Positions 17,104-26,539 of a DNA stretch of 64,000 nt are shown piece by piece. The notes under the pieces are model-generated. The model was not told where the DNA came from. It saw only the letters and a program-made list of their open reading frames with translations, and made no database searches. A program made the translations under genes and the position numbers. Position 1 is the first letter of the stretch. Each line of letters opens with the position of its first letter. Origin of the DNA: Aminivibrio pyruvatiphilus (GTDB lineage: Bacteria; Synergistota; Synergistia; Synergistales; Aminobacteriaceae); assembly GCF_004366815.1 (NCBI RefSeq), contig NZ_SORI01000002.1, forward strand, positions 223,018 to 287,017. The letters are read 5' to 3'.

Positions 17104-17134
17104 AATGACAATCACGGAAAGGAGATCATCCGGA

Positions 17135-17629
17135 ATGGATCGAGCCCCCGTTATTTCGGTCATCGGAACATCCACAGCGTCTCCGGAAATTTACGAACTG
17201 GCCCGGGAAGTGGGACGGCTCCTTGCCGGGGCAGGATGCACCGTGGTATGCGGCGGAAGGGGCGGCGTCATGGAAGGCGTCTGCCGGGGCGTTTCCGAAC
17301 GGGGCGGAATATCTGTCGGCCTTCTTCCGGGAGATATCCGGGAGGCGAATCCCTACGTCACAATCCCCCTGTCGACGGGCCTGGGGGAAGTGCGGAATTT
17401 TGCCGTGGCCTCCGCCGGAGAAGCTGTCATATCCATCGGAGGCGCTTTCGGCACCCTTTCAGAGATAGGATTCGCCCTGAGATCCGGAAAACCAGTCATC
17501 GGCCTGAAAACCTGGCGGATCTCCGAGGACGGAAAGTCTCCGACACCTATGATCGAGGCATCCACCGCATGGGAAGCTGTCCGGCTGGCCCTTGAAAAAA
17601 CGGGGAGGGATTTCCATGGCCGGGGTTGA
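17135..17629 (+). CDS. TIGR00725/LOG-like Rossmann nucleotide-binding protein
   Basis: 164 residues. A Rossmann-like start VISVIGTSTASPEIYELAREVG, a GGRGGVMEGVCRG phosphate-binding block and a late IGGAFGTLSEIGFAL block resemble the GGxxG...PGGxGTxxE signature of the LOG/DprA-related family. LOG enzymes release cytokinin-like bases from nucleotides; TIGR00725 members have no fixed function. AAGGAG at 17119-17124 favours the ATG at 17135 over the one at 17105. It lies between the permease and ATPase genes and overlaps the ATPase gene by 14 bp, so it is made together with the transporter. Confidence 0.82.
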   Translation: MDRAPVISVIGTSTASPEIYELAREVGRLLAGAGCTVVCGGRGGVMEGVCRGVSERGGISVGLLPGDIREANPYVTIPLSTGLGEVRNFAVASAGEAVISIGGAFGTLSEIGFALRSGKPVIGLKTWRISEDGKSPTPMIEASTAWEAVRLALEKTGRDFHGRG

Positions 17630-18671
17630 ACTGAGAGCAGTCAGCAAGCGCTTCGGAAAGACCTACGCCGTCCGGAACGTCTCCCTCTCCGTGGACAAGG
17701 GTGAGTTTCTCTCCCTTGTCGGGCCCTCGGGCTGCGGGAAAACAACGACACTCCGCCTGGTGGCAGGCTTTCTCTCCCCGGACGAAGGCGAAGTGCTGCT
17801 GGACGGAGAATCCATGGGCGGGGTGGGAGTCCGGCAGCGGCAGGTCGGCATCGTCTTCCAGAACTATGCCCTTTTCCCCAACCTCACCGTGTTCGAAAAC
17901 GTGGCCTTCGGTCTCCGGACCAGAAAAACGCCGGAGGATGTGCTGCGCCCCAGGGTGGAAGAACTCCTTTCCATGGTAGGACTCGACCGGCGGGCCTCCG
18001 CCTGGCCCCGGGAGCTTTCGGGCGGCCAGCAGCAGCGGGTTGCCCTCGCACGGGCCCTGGCCATCACGCCGAAGGTCCTCCTCCTGGACGAGCCTTTGTC
18101 GGCCCTGGACGCGAAAGTCCGGAACTCCCTGCGGTTCGAGATAAAAAGGATCCAGAGAGAGAGCGGCATCACCACGATCTACGTGACCCACGACCAGGAA
18201 GAGGCCCTCTCAATATCGGACCGGGTGGCCCTGATGAACGACGGCCGGATCGAGCAGACCGGTTCCCCCCGGGACATTTACCTGCGGCCGGCGAACTCCT
18301 TCGTCGCCGATTTCGTAGGGGTCAACAACCTTCTGGGGGGAGAATATCTCGGCGGCGGCAGGTTCAGGTGGAGGGAAAGGATCCTGTCGGTGGAGAATGC
18401 CCCCCTTCCCCAGGGCCCCTGTTCACTCATGATACGGCCGGAGCGTATTTCCGTCGCCTCCCGTGGTGCCTCCTCAGGGGACGGCAATATCCTTCCGGGG
18501 AGAGTGACCGGAAAGGTGTTCCTCGGTCCCCTTCTTCGCCTCGCCGTGGACGTGGAAGGAGAACAGATACTTGTGGACCTCCTCAACACGGAACTGGAAC
18601 CTCCTGCCCTTGATGATGCCGTAAGACTCCGTTTTTCCCCCGATGACGGACGGCCTGTGGCAGGGCGGTAA
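17616..18671 (+). CDS. ABC importer ATPase (PotA-like)
   Basis: 351 residues. Walker A GPSGCGKTTT (about 36-45), Q-loop FQNYALFPNLT, signature LSGGQQQR, Walker B VLLLDEPLSALD, and H-loop THDQEEA are intact. A C-terminal TOBE domain (about 240-350) with LMIRPERISVA is typical of PotA/FbpC-type importers and often carries regulation. The start at 17616 follows GGGAGGG and lies inside the end of the preceding gene. It powers both permeases of this operon. Confidence 0.93.
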   Translation: MAGVELRAVSKRFGKTYAVRNVSLSVDKGEFLSLVGPSGCGKTTTLRLVAGFLSPDEGEVLLDGESMGGVGVRQRQVGIVFQNYALFPNLTVFENVAFGLRTRKTPEDVLRPRVEELLSMVGLDRRASAWPRELSGGQQQRVALARALAITPKVLLLDEPLSALDAKVRNSLRFEIKRIQRESGITTIYVTHDQEEALSISDRVALMNDGRIEQTGSPRDIYLRPANSFVADFVGVNNLLGGEYLGGGRFRWRERILSVENAPLPQGPCSLMIRPERISVASRGASSGDGNILPGRVTGKVFLGPLLRLAVDVEGEQILVDLLNTELEPPALDDAVRLRFSPDDGRPVAGR

Positions 18672-18676
18672 AATTC

Positions 18677-18710
18677 CGGGGCGGCACGGCTGAAAATCCT
18701 GGCTGCCCCG
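18677..18710 (+). other. Possible intercistronic hairpin
   Basis: CGGGGC (18677-18682) can pair with GCCCCG (18705-18710) across a 22-base loop that has further partial pairing. It lies in the 87-bp gap between the ATPase and binding-protein genes. Such hairpins can shield upstream mRNA or raise relative output of the binding protein; no T-run follows. Confidence 0.35.
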
Positions 18711-18758
18711 ATAAAACGGCAGAAAATAAATAATCTCACGTTTCGGGAGGGAAAGGCA

Positions 18759-19835
18759 ATGAGAAAGAATGCGTGGAAAGCGGCATTGGCACTGATTGCG
18801 GTCCTCCTTCTCGCGGGGGTCTGCCTCGCGGAAGAGCTCTATCCGGGAGAAAACGCCCTCGCGGAGGCCGCTAAGAAGGAAAAGGGGCTCAACAGCTACG
18901 ACACCGGCCCCACGTGGGCAAACTGGCAGACCCTCTTCGACGGCTTCGAGAAACGGTACGGCATCCAGATCTCCTGGAACGACCTCGGCAGCGGGGCCAC
19001 GGTCGTCCGGCTCGACAAGGAGCGGAACAATCCCCAGGGCGACACGGCCTACTACTTCATGCCGTCCGGGGACGCCGCCCGTGAAAAAGGCGTCACCGAA
19101 CCCTTCAAGCCGGTGAATTTCGACCTCATTCCCGATGAACTGAAGGATCCCGAAGGGAACTGGTTCTGCATCCACAAGGCCACGGTGGTGTTCGTCATCA
19201 ACAAGAACCTGGTGAAGGAGACTCCGAAGGGGTGGCAGGACCTTCTCGCTCCGAAGTACAGCAAGTCGGTGGTCTACCTCGATCCCCGGACCGCGGGCAT
19301 CGGATACGCCATCGTCATCGCCACCACCTACGCCCACGGGGGCGACCTCGACCACCTCGACAAGGGCATCGACTACCTGGCCGCCCTGCAGAAATCGGGG
19401 AACGTCCGCATGATCGAGAAGACCACCGAGTTCGACAAGTTCGTCAAGGGCGAGATCCCCGTCTGGATCACCTATGACATGAACGCCTACCGGGCCCGGT
19501 ACATCGCCGGTCTCGGCGACGCCATCGACATCGTCATCCCGGAGGAGGGCACCATTACCGCCCCCTACGCCATCAGCCTCGTCAAGGGCGGCCCCAATCC
19601 GAACGCGGGCAAGCTCTGGCTGAACTACATCCTTTCATCCGAAGGGCAGGGGCTCTTTGCCAAGGGGTTCGTCCGGCCCATTCTCCCCGGTTTTGAAATG
19701 CCCGCGGACGTGGCGGACAAGTTCCTCCCGGCCTCGGACTACGCCCGGGCGAAGGACGTGGACTGGGTGAAGGCCCAGAAGGTACAGAAAGAAGCTGCCG
19801 CACTGTGGGGCAGCAAAGTGCTTGGGGAGAACTAG
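18759..19835 (+). CDS. ABC importer solute-binding protein
   Basis: 358 residues with a signal peptide (basic start, hydrophobic residues 10-22, probable cleavage after CLA). The body matches cluster-type binding proteins of the polyamine/ferric/2-aminoethylphosphonate group: WANWQTLFDGFEKRYGIQISW, YYFMPSGDAARE, CIHKATVVFVINKNLV and WQDLLAPKYSKSVVYLDPRTAG. It should sit in the periplasm and deliver the solute to the two permeases. The ligand is unknown. AGGGAAAGG precedes the ATG. Confidence 0.9.
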   Translation: MRKNAWKAALALIAVLLLAGVCLAEELYPGENALAEAAKKEKGLNSYDTGPTWANWQTLFDGFEKRYGIQISWNDLGSGATVVRLDKERNNPQGDTAYYFMPSGDAAREKGVTEPFKPVNFDLIPDELKDPEGNWFCIHKATVVFVINKNLVKETPKGWQDLLAPKYSKSVVYLDPRTAGIGYAIVIATTYAHGGDLDHLDKGIDYLAALQKSGNVRMIEKTTEFDKFVKGEIPVWITYDMNAYRARYIAGLGDAIDIVIPEEGTITAPYAISLVKGGPNPNAGKLWLNYILSSEGQGLFAKGFVRPILPGFEMPADVADKFLPASDYARAKDVDWVKAQKVQKEAAALWGSKVLGEN

Positions 19836-19840
19836 CAATC

Positions 19841-20677
19841 ATGGAGCGCCGGAGCGGTACATGGCTTTTGCTGCTGCCTCTCGCGGCGGTGCTGGGGCTG
19901 TTTCTGCTCTGGCCTCTTGCGCTCGTGCTGTGGGAGAGCCTCTTCATCGAGGGGAGGTTCTCCCTTGACAACTACCTCAGCCTCTTCGTCCGGAAGCTGT
20001 ACAGGGAATCCCTGACCACGAGCCTCATCCTCTCGGCGAGCACGGCCGTCCTCGGAACTGCCGTCGGTCTGCCCCTGTCCTACTTCGTCCACAAGACCGG
20101 AGGACAGGCGAAGAATATTCTCCTTGCCCTCACGGCGGTTCCCCTGACCCTGAGCGGCCTCGTTGTCGGTTTCGCTTTCATAGTGCTCCTTGGGACCAGC
20201 GGTTTCATCACCATCATTCTCAGGGAGCTGTTCGGCATCAACCCCCTCGAGTTCTCCGCCTTCCTCTTCACGTGGCGGGGGCTCGTCATAGCCTATCTCT
20301 ATTTCCTCATCCCCCGGATGATCCTCACCATGACGGCGGCGTGGAGCAACGCAAACTGGAGCCTCGTGGAGGCCGCAGTGTCCCTCGGGGCCGGGCCGGT
20401 CACAGTCCTGCGGAAAGTCCTCTTCCCCATGCTTGCCCCGGCCATCCTCGCCGGATCATCCCTGCTCTTCGCCGTGAGCATGGGGGCATTCGGCACGGCC
20501 TTCGCCCTCACGGGCACGGCCGTAAAAATACTTCCCCTCGTCATCTATACCCACGTTTCGGAACTGTCGGCAGACATCGCGAAAGCAGACGCCCTGGCCA
20601 TCGTGCTGACGCTGGTGACCACTTGCGTCATTCTCGCCTACGAAAAATTCTTCACGTCTCCGTCTTCGGCACGGTAA
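19841..20677 (+). CDS. ABC importer permease (PotB-like)
   Basis: 278 residues, six predicted transmembrane helices and the coupling loop VEAAVSLGAGPVTVLRKVLFPML. It is the partner of the permease at 16297, completing a heterodimeric importer. The ATG at 19841 lies 5 bases after the binding-protein stop codon. It converges on the TauE/SafE gene with only 3 bases between the stop codons and no visible terminator. Confidence 0.9.
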   Translation: MERRSGTWLLLLPLAAVLGLFLLWPLALVLWESLFIEGRFSLDNYLSLFVRKLYRESLTTSLILSASTAVLGTAVGLPLSYFVHKTGGQAKNILLALTAVPLTLSGLVVGFAFIVLLGTSGFITIILRELFGINPLEFSAFLFTWRGLVIAYLYFLIPRMILTMTAAWSNANWSLVEAAVSLGAGPVTVLRKVLFPMLAPAILAGSSLLFAVSMGAFGTAFALTGTAVKILPLVIYTHVSELSADIAKADALAIVLTLVTTCVILAYEKFFTSPSSAR

Positions 20678-20680
20678 GGG

Positions 20681-21463
20681 TCAGAACATCAGGCGAACGG
20701 CGGCGACAAAAGCCAGGGCGAGGACGATCTGGTTGAACCTCTCCTGGGAGATGCGCCTGACCATCCAGTAGCCAAGAAGGGCTCCGGCGGCAATGGACGG
20801 AAGGGCGAGCAGGTTGATCCTGAGGCTCTGGGCGTTGATGAGGCCCAGGCTGATGAAAAGAGGTACCTTCAGAAGGTTCATGGTGAAGAAAAACCATGCC
20901 GTGGTGGCGATGAACTGAAGCTTGGGAAGGCCCACGATGAGAAGGTAGAGGCTCATGACGGGGCCGGATGAGTTGGCCATGCCGGTCCCCATGCCGGCGA
21001 AGAAGCCGAACAGGGCCGTCAGGAACGGGGATGTCCGGGAAGGAAGGGATTCCCCAGAGGCGATTCTTTTGTTCTTCACGATCCGGGAGACCTGGTGCAC
21101 CCCCAGCATGAGCAGCACCACTGCGCCGATGATGGGCTTGAGCTGCTCGTTGCTTACATGTCTCAGTATCAGGTATCCCGCTCCCAGCCCAAGGAAGGCG
21201 AAGGGCAGCAGGGTGAACAGCTGCCGCCTGTCCGTATGCTTCCAGAACTTCCCCACGGCGAAGATGTCGCCGAAAATCAGCATGGGGAGAAGAACCCCGA
21301 CGGACATGCGGGCGGGAAGGGCCATGGCCATAAGGACAACAACGAGGATAGCGCTGCCCGGAACGGCCGTTTTGGCTATCCCGATGCCTGCCCCGACGGT
21401 GAGCACAATGGTCCAGGCCCATCCGGGGAGATCGAGCCCTGTAAACGAAGCGAGAAAATCCAT
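20681..21463 (-). CDS. TauE/SafE-family sulfite/anion permease
   Basis: 260 residues with about eight hydrophobic helices. The pattern GIAKTAVPGSAILVV in the first half and the pseudo-repeat FAGMGTGMANSSGPVMSLYL in the second half is typical of the family that exports sulfite, sulfonates or other organic anions. AGGAATATC precedes the ATG. No sulfur-metabolism genes lie nearby and it is probably a single-gene unit. The substrate cannot be assigned. Confidence 0.88.
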   Translation of the reverse strand: MDFLASFTGLDLPGWAWTIVLTVGAGIGIAKTAVPGSAILVVVLMAMALPARMSVGVLLPMLIFGDIFAVGKFWKHTDRRQLFTLLPFAFLGLGAGYLILRHVSNEQLKPIIGAVVLLMLGVHQVSRIVKNKRIASGESLPSRTSPFLTALFGFFAGMGTGMANSSGPVMSLYLLIVGLPKLQFIATTAWFFFTMNLLKVPLFISLGLINAQSLRINLLALPSIAAGALLGYWMVRRISQERFNQIVLALAFVAAVRLMF

Positions 21464-23548
<2,085 letters not shown>

Positions 23549-23595
23549 AGGAACCTGCCCGGAGATCTTTTCCCCCGGACGGAAAGGAGGAGCCC

Positions 23596-24000
23596 ATGAA
23601 GCAGACTGTAATGACCATGAAAATTCTTCTTCCATTCCAGGTTTTCGAAGAAAGAACCGATGTGACGAATATCGTGGCGGAGACAAGCGCGGGTTCCTTC
23701 GGTATTCTTCCCCGGCGACTCGACTGTGTCGCCTCTATCGTGCCTGGCATTCTGATCTACGAGACGGCGGGAGGAGAGGAGAAATATGCTGCCCTTGACG
23801 AAGGTGTTCTGGTGAAGACCGGGCTTGAGGTTTTTCTCTCAGTCCGGAGGGCTCACGGAGGAGACAATCTCGAAGCCCTTCAGCGTTCTGTAGAGGAGGA
23901 GTTTCTCGATATGGATGAAAGTGAGAAGAGCGTGCGGAGGGTCCTTGCCCGACTGGAAACGGGCATCATCCGCAAGTTCGTGACACTGAGCAATGAATGA
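23596..24000 (+). CDS. atpC: N-type ATPase subunit epsilon
   Basis: 134 residues. The N-terminal beta-sandwich is recognisable from MKILLPFQVFEERTDVTNIVAETSAGSFGILPRRLDCVA (positions about 23617-23730), followed by a short helical C-terminal part. It sits in the central stalk and couples the rotor to the catalytic head. GAAAGGAGG precedes ATG 23596. Second place in the operon, directly after atpD, is usual for N-ATPases. It overlaps atpQ by 8 bp. Confidence 0.88.
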   Translation: MKQTVMTMKILLPFQVFEERTDVTNIVAETSAGSFGILPRRLDCVASIVPGILIYETAGGEEKYAALDEGVLVKTGLEVFLSVRRAHGGDNLEALQRSVEEEFLDMDESEKSVRRVLARLETGIIRKFVTLSNE

Positions 24001-24331
24001 ATCCAAGCCCGGGAAAAAGACCGGAATGGAAGAGGACTTTGCCCGGCAGGTAGGGGAAAAGGCCCGGCGCAAACTCCATGCCCGAAGAAACCCCGCACCC
24101 GGGGTGTGGTTCGGCCTGGGGATGATGGGCATTATCGGATGGTCCGTCTCGGTCCCCACTCTTCTTGGCGCTGGCCTCGGAATATGGCTCGACAGCCGCC
24201 GCGGGGATGCCCGTTCGTGGACCCTCGCTCTCCTCGTGGCGGGGCTTGGGGTCGGGTGCATGAATGCCTGGTTCTGGGTTTCCCGGGAGCGAAATGCCAT
24301 GGAGGAGGAAGAGCGAAATGACGGGAACTGA
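23993..24331 (+). CDS. atpQ: N-type ATPase accessory membrane protein AtpQ (AtpI/AtpZ-like)
   Basis: 112 residues: a basic N-terminal arm rich in Arg and Lys, then two transmembrane helices (about residues 42-62 and 74-94), the second reading LALLVAGLGVGCMNAWFWV, and an acidic tail. AtpQ proteins resemble AtpI, proposed to help assemble the c-ring or to move magnesium or calcium. Start ATG 23993 lies inside the end of atpC. Identified from topology and its fixed place between atpC and atpR. Confidence 0.8.
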   Translation: MNESKPGKKTGMEEDFARQVGEKARRKLHARRNPAPGVWFGLGMMGIIGWSVSVPTLLGAGLGIWLDSRRGDARSWTLALLVAGLGVGCMNAWFWVSRERNAMEEEERNDGN

Positions 24332-24641
24332 CGTGCTGATGCTGATCCTTGTTTTCGCAGCCGGGGTGCTGCTGGGAGTGGTTTTCTTCGGAGGTTTGCG
24401 GTGGACTGTCCTGCGGGGGATCGGGTCTCCTCGTCCCGCACTGTGGTTTTTCGGCAGCTTTCTCGTGCGGATGGTCTTTCTTCTTACAGCACTTTTCTGC
24501 CTTTCGGGGGGGGCCTGGATTCGGCTGCTCCTTCTCGGTGCGGGAATTCTTCTCGCCCGAAGCCTTGTTCTGCGATGGACACGATCCCCGGGGAAGGAAA
24601 GTCTCCCGGAACAGGAGGTACTTCATGCGCCTCAGCCCTGA
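24318..24641 (+). CDS. atpR: N-type ATPase accessory membrane protein AtpR
   Basis: 107 residues with three predicted transmembrane helices and a conserved-looking charged pair (Arg in FFGGLRWTV and Arg in FLVRMVFL) within hydrophobic segments. AtpR is specific to N-ATPase operons and was proposed to interact with the carboxylates of the c-ring. The ATG at 24318 overlaps the end of atpQ by 14 bp, and the gene end overlaps atpB by 17 bp, so the three are translationally coupled. Confidence 0.8.
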   Translation: MTGTDVLMLILVFAAGVLLGVVFFGGLRWTVLRGIGSPRPALWFFGSFLVRMVFLLTALFCLSGGAWIRLLLLGAGILLARSLVLRWTRSPGKESLPEQEVLHAPQP

Positions 24642-25326
24642 TGCCATCATTTTCTGGCAGTCCGGCTTTTTTAAAATCAACGCCACGCTCGTCTTCACGT
24701 GGGTCATCATGGCTGTGCTTACGGCGGGTTCCATGCTGATCACCTCTCGTCTCTCCACCGGCCTGACCCGGTCCCGTTGGCAGAATATCCTCGAGATGAT
24801 CGTGACGGCCATCAAAGAACAGATCCGTGAGGCAGGTCTTGCCGATCCTGAAATATACCTTCCCTTTCTCGGCACGATTTTTCTTTTCGTTGCCGCGTCC
24901 GCCCTCTTCACTATTCTCCCCGGCTTTGAGCCCCCGACGGGATCACTCTCCACCACAGCGGCCCTTGCACTGCTGGTTTTCGCTGCAGTTCCCCTCTTCG
25001 GCATAAAGAAACAGGGGATGAGGAGGTATCTGAAAACGTATATGGAACCGACGGCTGTCATGCTGCCCTTCAACATTATCGGTGAGATATCTCGGACACT
25101 GGCTCTGGCCGTCCGTCTCTTCGGAAACATGATGAGCGGCGGGATGATCGTGGGAATTCTGCTGACAATAACGCCATTTTTATTTCCAGCGGTCATGACC
25201 CTTCTCGGTCTTCTTACAGGGATGGTTCAAGCCTACATTTTCACCATTCTGGCGGCGGTGTATATCGCCGCGGCAACCCAGGCGCAGAAACACTCCCGTC
25301 ACCGGGAGGAAGAAGCCTCAGCCTGA
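24625..25326 (+). CDS. atpB: N-type ATPase subunit a
   Basis: 233-residue integral membrane stator subunit. ISRTLALAVRLFGNMMSGGMIVGIL contains the essential Arg in the long helix (RLFGNM motif, positions about 25087-25160), and VQAYIFTILAAVYIAAA forms the last helix. Together with the c-ring it makes the two ion half-channels. The ATG at 24625 is set by AGGAGGT four bases upstream; longer frames start in the wrong place. It is shorter than many a subunits, as usual for N-ATPases. Confidence 0.9.
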   Translation: MRLSPDAIIFWQSGFFKINATLVFTWVIMAVLTAGSMLITSRLSTGLTRSRWQNILEMIVTAIKEQIREAGLADPEIYLPFLGTIFLFVAASALFTILPGFEPPTGSLSTTAALALLVFAAVPLFGIKKQGMRRYLKTYMEPTAVMLPFNIIGEISRTLALAVRLFGNMMSGGMIVGILLTITPFLFPAVMTLLGLLTGMVQAYIFTILAAVYIAAATQAQKHSRHREEEASA

Positions 25327-25359
25327 AAGTTGAAAAAACTTAAAAAAGGAGATGATTCT

Positions 25360-25641
25360 TTGGACACTCTCACACTTATAGCCGTCGCATCGATCATTAC
25401 TGCGGGATTCACTATTGCCCTCGGCTCCATCGGCCCTGCCATAGGGGAGGGACGGGCCGTCTCTACCGCGCTGTCGTCCCTCGCCCAGCAGCCTGACGCC
25501 TCCGCAACCATTACCCGGACGCTTTTCGTTGGACTGGCAATGATCGAGTCCACGGCCATCTATTGCTTCGTGGTCTCCATGATCCTTATTTTTGCCAACC
25601 CTTTCTGGAATCATGTAACGAGCCAGCTGGCGGGAAAGTAA
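25360..25641 (+). CDS. atpE: N-type ATPase subunit c (rotor ring), TTG start
   Basis: 93 residues forming a two-helix hairpin. The first helix carries GSIGPAIGE with a second carboxylate, E30; the loop RQP-type motif is AQQPD; the second helix has the ion-binding set IESTAIY (E63, S64, T65, Y68), which matches sodium-binding c subunits. N-ATPase c subunits often have this two-carboxylate pattern. AAAGGAG lies eight bases before TTG 25360; the in-frame TTG at 25330 lacks a ribosome site. The coupling ion could be sodium or protons. Confidence 0.9.
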   Translation: MDTLTLIAVASIITAGFTIALGSIGPAIGEGRAVSTALSSLAQQPDASATITRTLFVGLAMIESTAIYCFVVSMILIFANPFWNHVTSQLAGK

Positions 25642-25645
25642 GACC

Positions 25646-26539
25646 ATGCCCATCGACTGGTTTACCGTCGCTGCCCAGGCTATCAATTTTCTTCTTCTGG
25701 TCTGGTTAATGAAGCGTTTTCTCTACAAGCCGGTACTGAGAGCAATCGACGCGCGAGAAAAACGGATCGAAGAACAGCTGAACGATGCGAAAGCCCAAAA
25801 AATGGAAGCCCGGAAAGAAAAAGAGGAGTTTCAACGGAAGAACGAGATCTTCGACCGGGAGCGTACCGAACTGATGAACGCAGCCGCTGAAAAGGCAAAG
25901 GGCGAGACAATCCATCTTCTCGAAGAAGCCCGGTCCTCCGCGGAGACCCTGCGGGCAAAATGGCGGGAGGGTCTGGAAAAGGATGCCTCCCGACTTGAGG
26001 AAGACTTTCAGAAGCGGGTGCGGAAAGATGTCTTTTCCATAGTCCGGAAGACTCTGTCCGATCTCGCCGGGGAGGAGCTTGAAAGTAAAATAATAGATCT
26101 CTTTCTCCGCAGGCTGGGGAAGATGGACGAGAAAGAACGGAAAAACCTTGTCCCAACAACAAAGGTTCCTGATGCCTCAGTGCTGCTGAGAACGGCTTTC
26201 CCTCTGACTGAAGAGCAGAGGAGCACGATCGGGCAGGAAGTGAAAAAACTTTTTTTCCTGAAAGAAGAACCGAAGTTCACAGTGGAAAAGAACCTCGTGG
26301 CAGGCATGGAACTCGCGGTGAGCGGGCAGAAAATATCCTGGACCATCGACGATTATTTGCTGTCTTTAAGAGATTCGGTCGAGGATCTGATGAAACCGGG
26401 AAAGAAAGCCTCCTCTTCTCCGAATGATGAGGAACAAGAGGATGCTCCATTGGAAGGTCCTTCCCAGTCTGACAGGAATCCTCCGGAGAAGCGGCAGAAA
26501 TCCGATCCTCCCGGTGAAGAGGAAAAGGAAAAACAATGA
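25646..26539 (+). CDS. atpF: N-type ATPase subunit b with delta-like C-terminal domain
   Basis: 297 residues, much longer than an ordinary b subunit of about 160. An N-terminal membrane anchor (FLLLVWLMKRFLYKPVL) leads into a long charged coiled coil (about 35-140), then a region (about 145-245) with TEEQRSTIGQEVKKLFF and AGMELAVSGQKISWTIDDYLLSLRD, which resembles the C-terminal part of the delta subunit. N-ATPase operons lack a separate atpH, so this fusion supplies the stator contact. The last 45 residues are acidic, proline-rich and probably disordered. It overlaps atpA by 4 bp. Confidence 0.88.
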   Translation: MPIDWFTVAAQAINFLLLVWLMKRFLYKPVLRAIDAREKRIEEQLNDAKAQKMEARKEKEEFQRKNEIFDRERTELMNAAAEKAKGETIHLLEEARSSAETLRAKWREGLEKDASRLEEDFQKRVRKDVFSIVRKTLSDLAGEELESKIIDLFLRRLGKMDEKERKNLVPTTKVPDASVLLRTAFPLTEEQRSTIGQEVKKLFFLKEEPKFTVEKNLVAGMELAVSGQKISWTIDDYLLSLRDSVEDLMKPGKKASSSPNDEEQEDAPLEGPSQSDRNPPEKRQKSDPPGEEEKEKQ

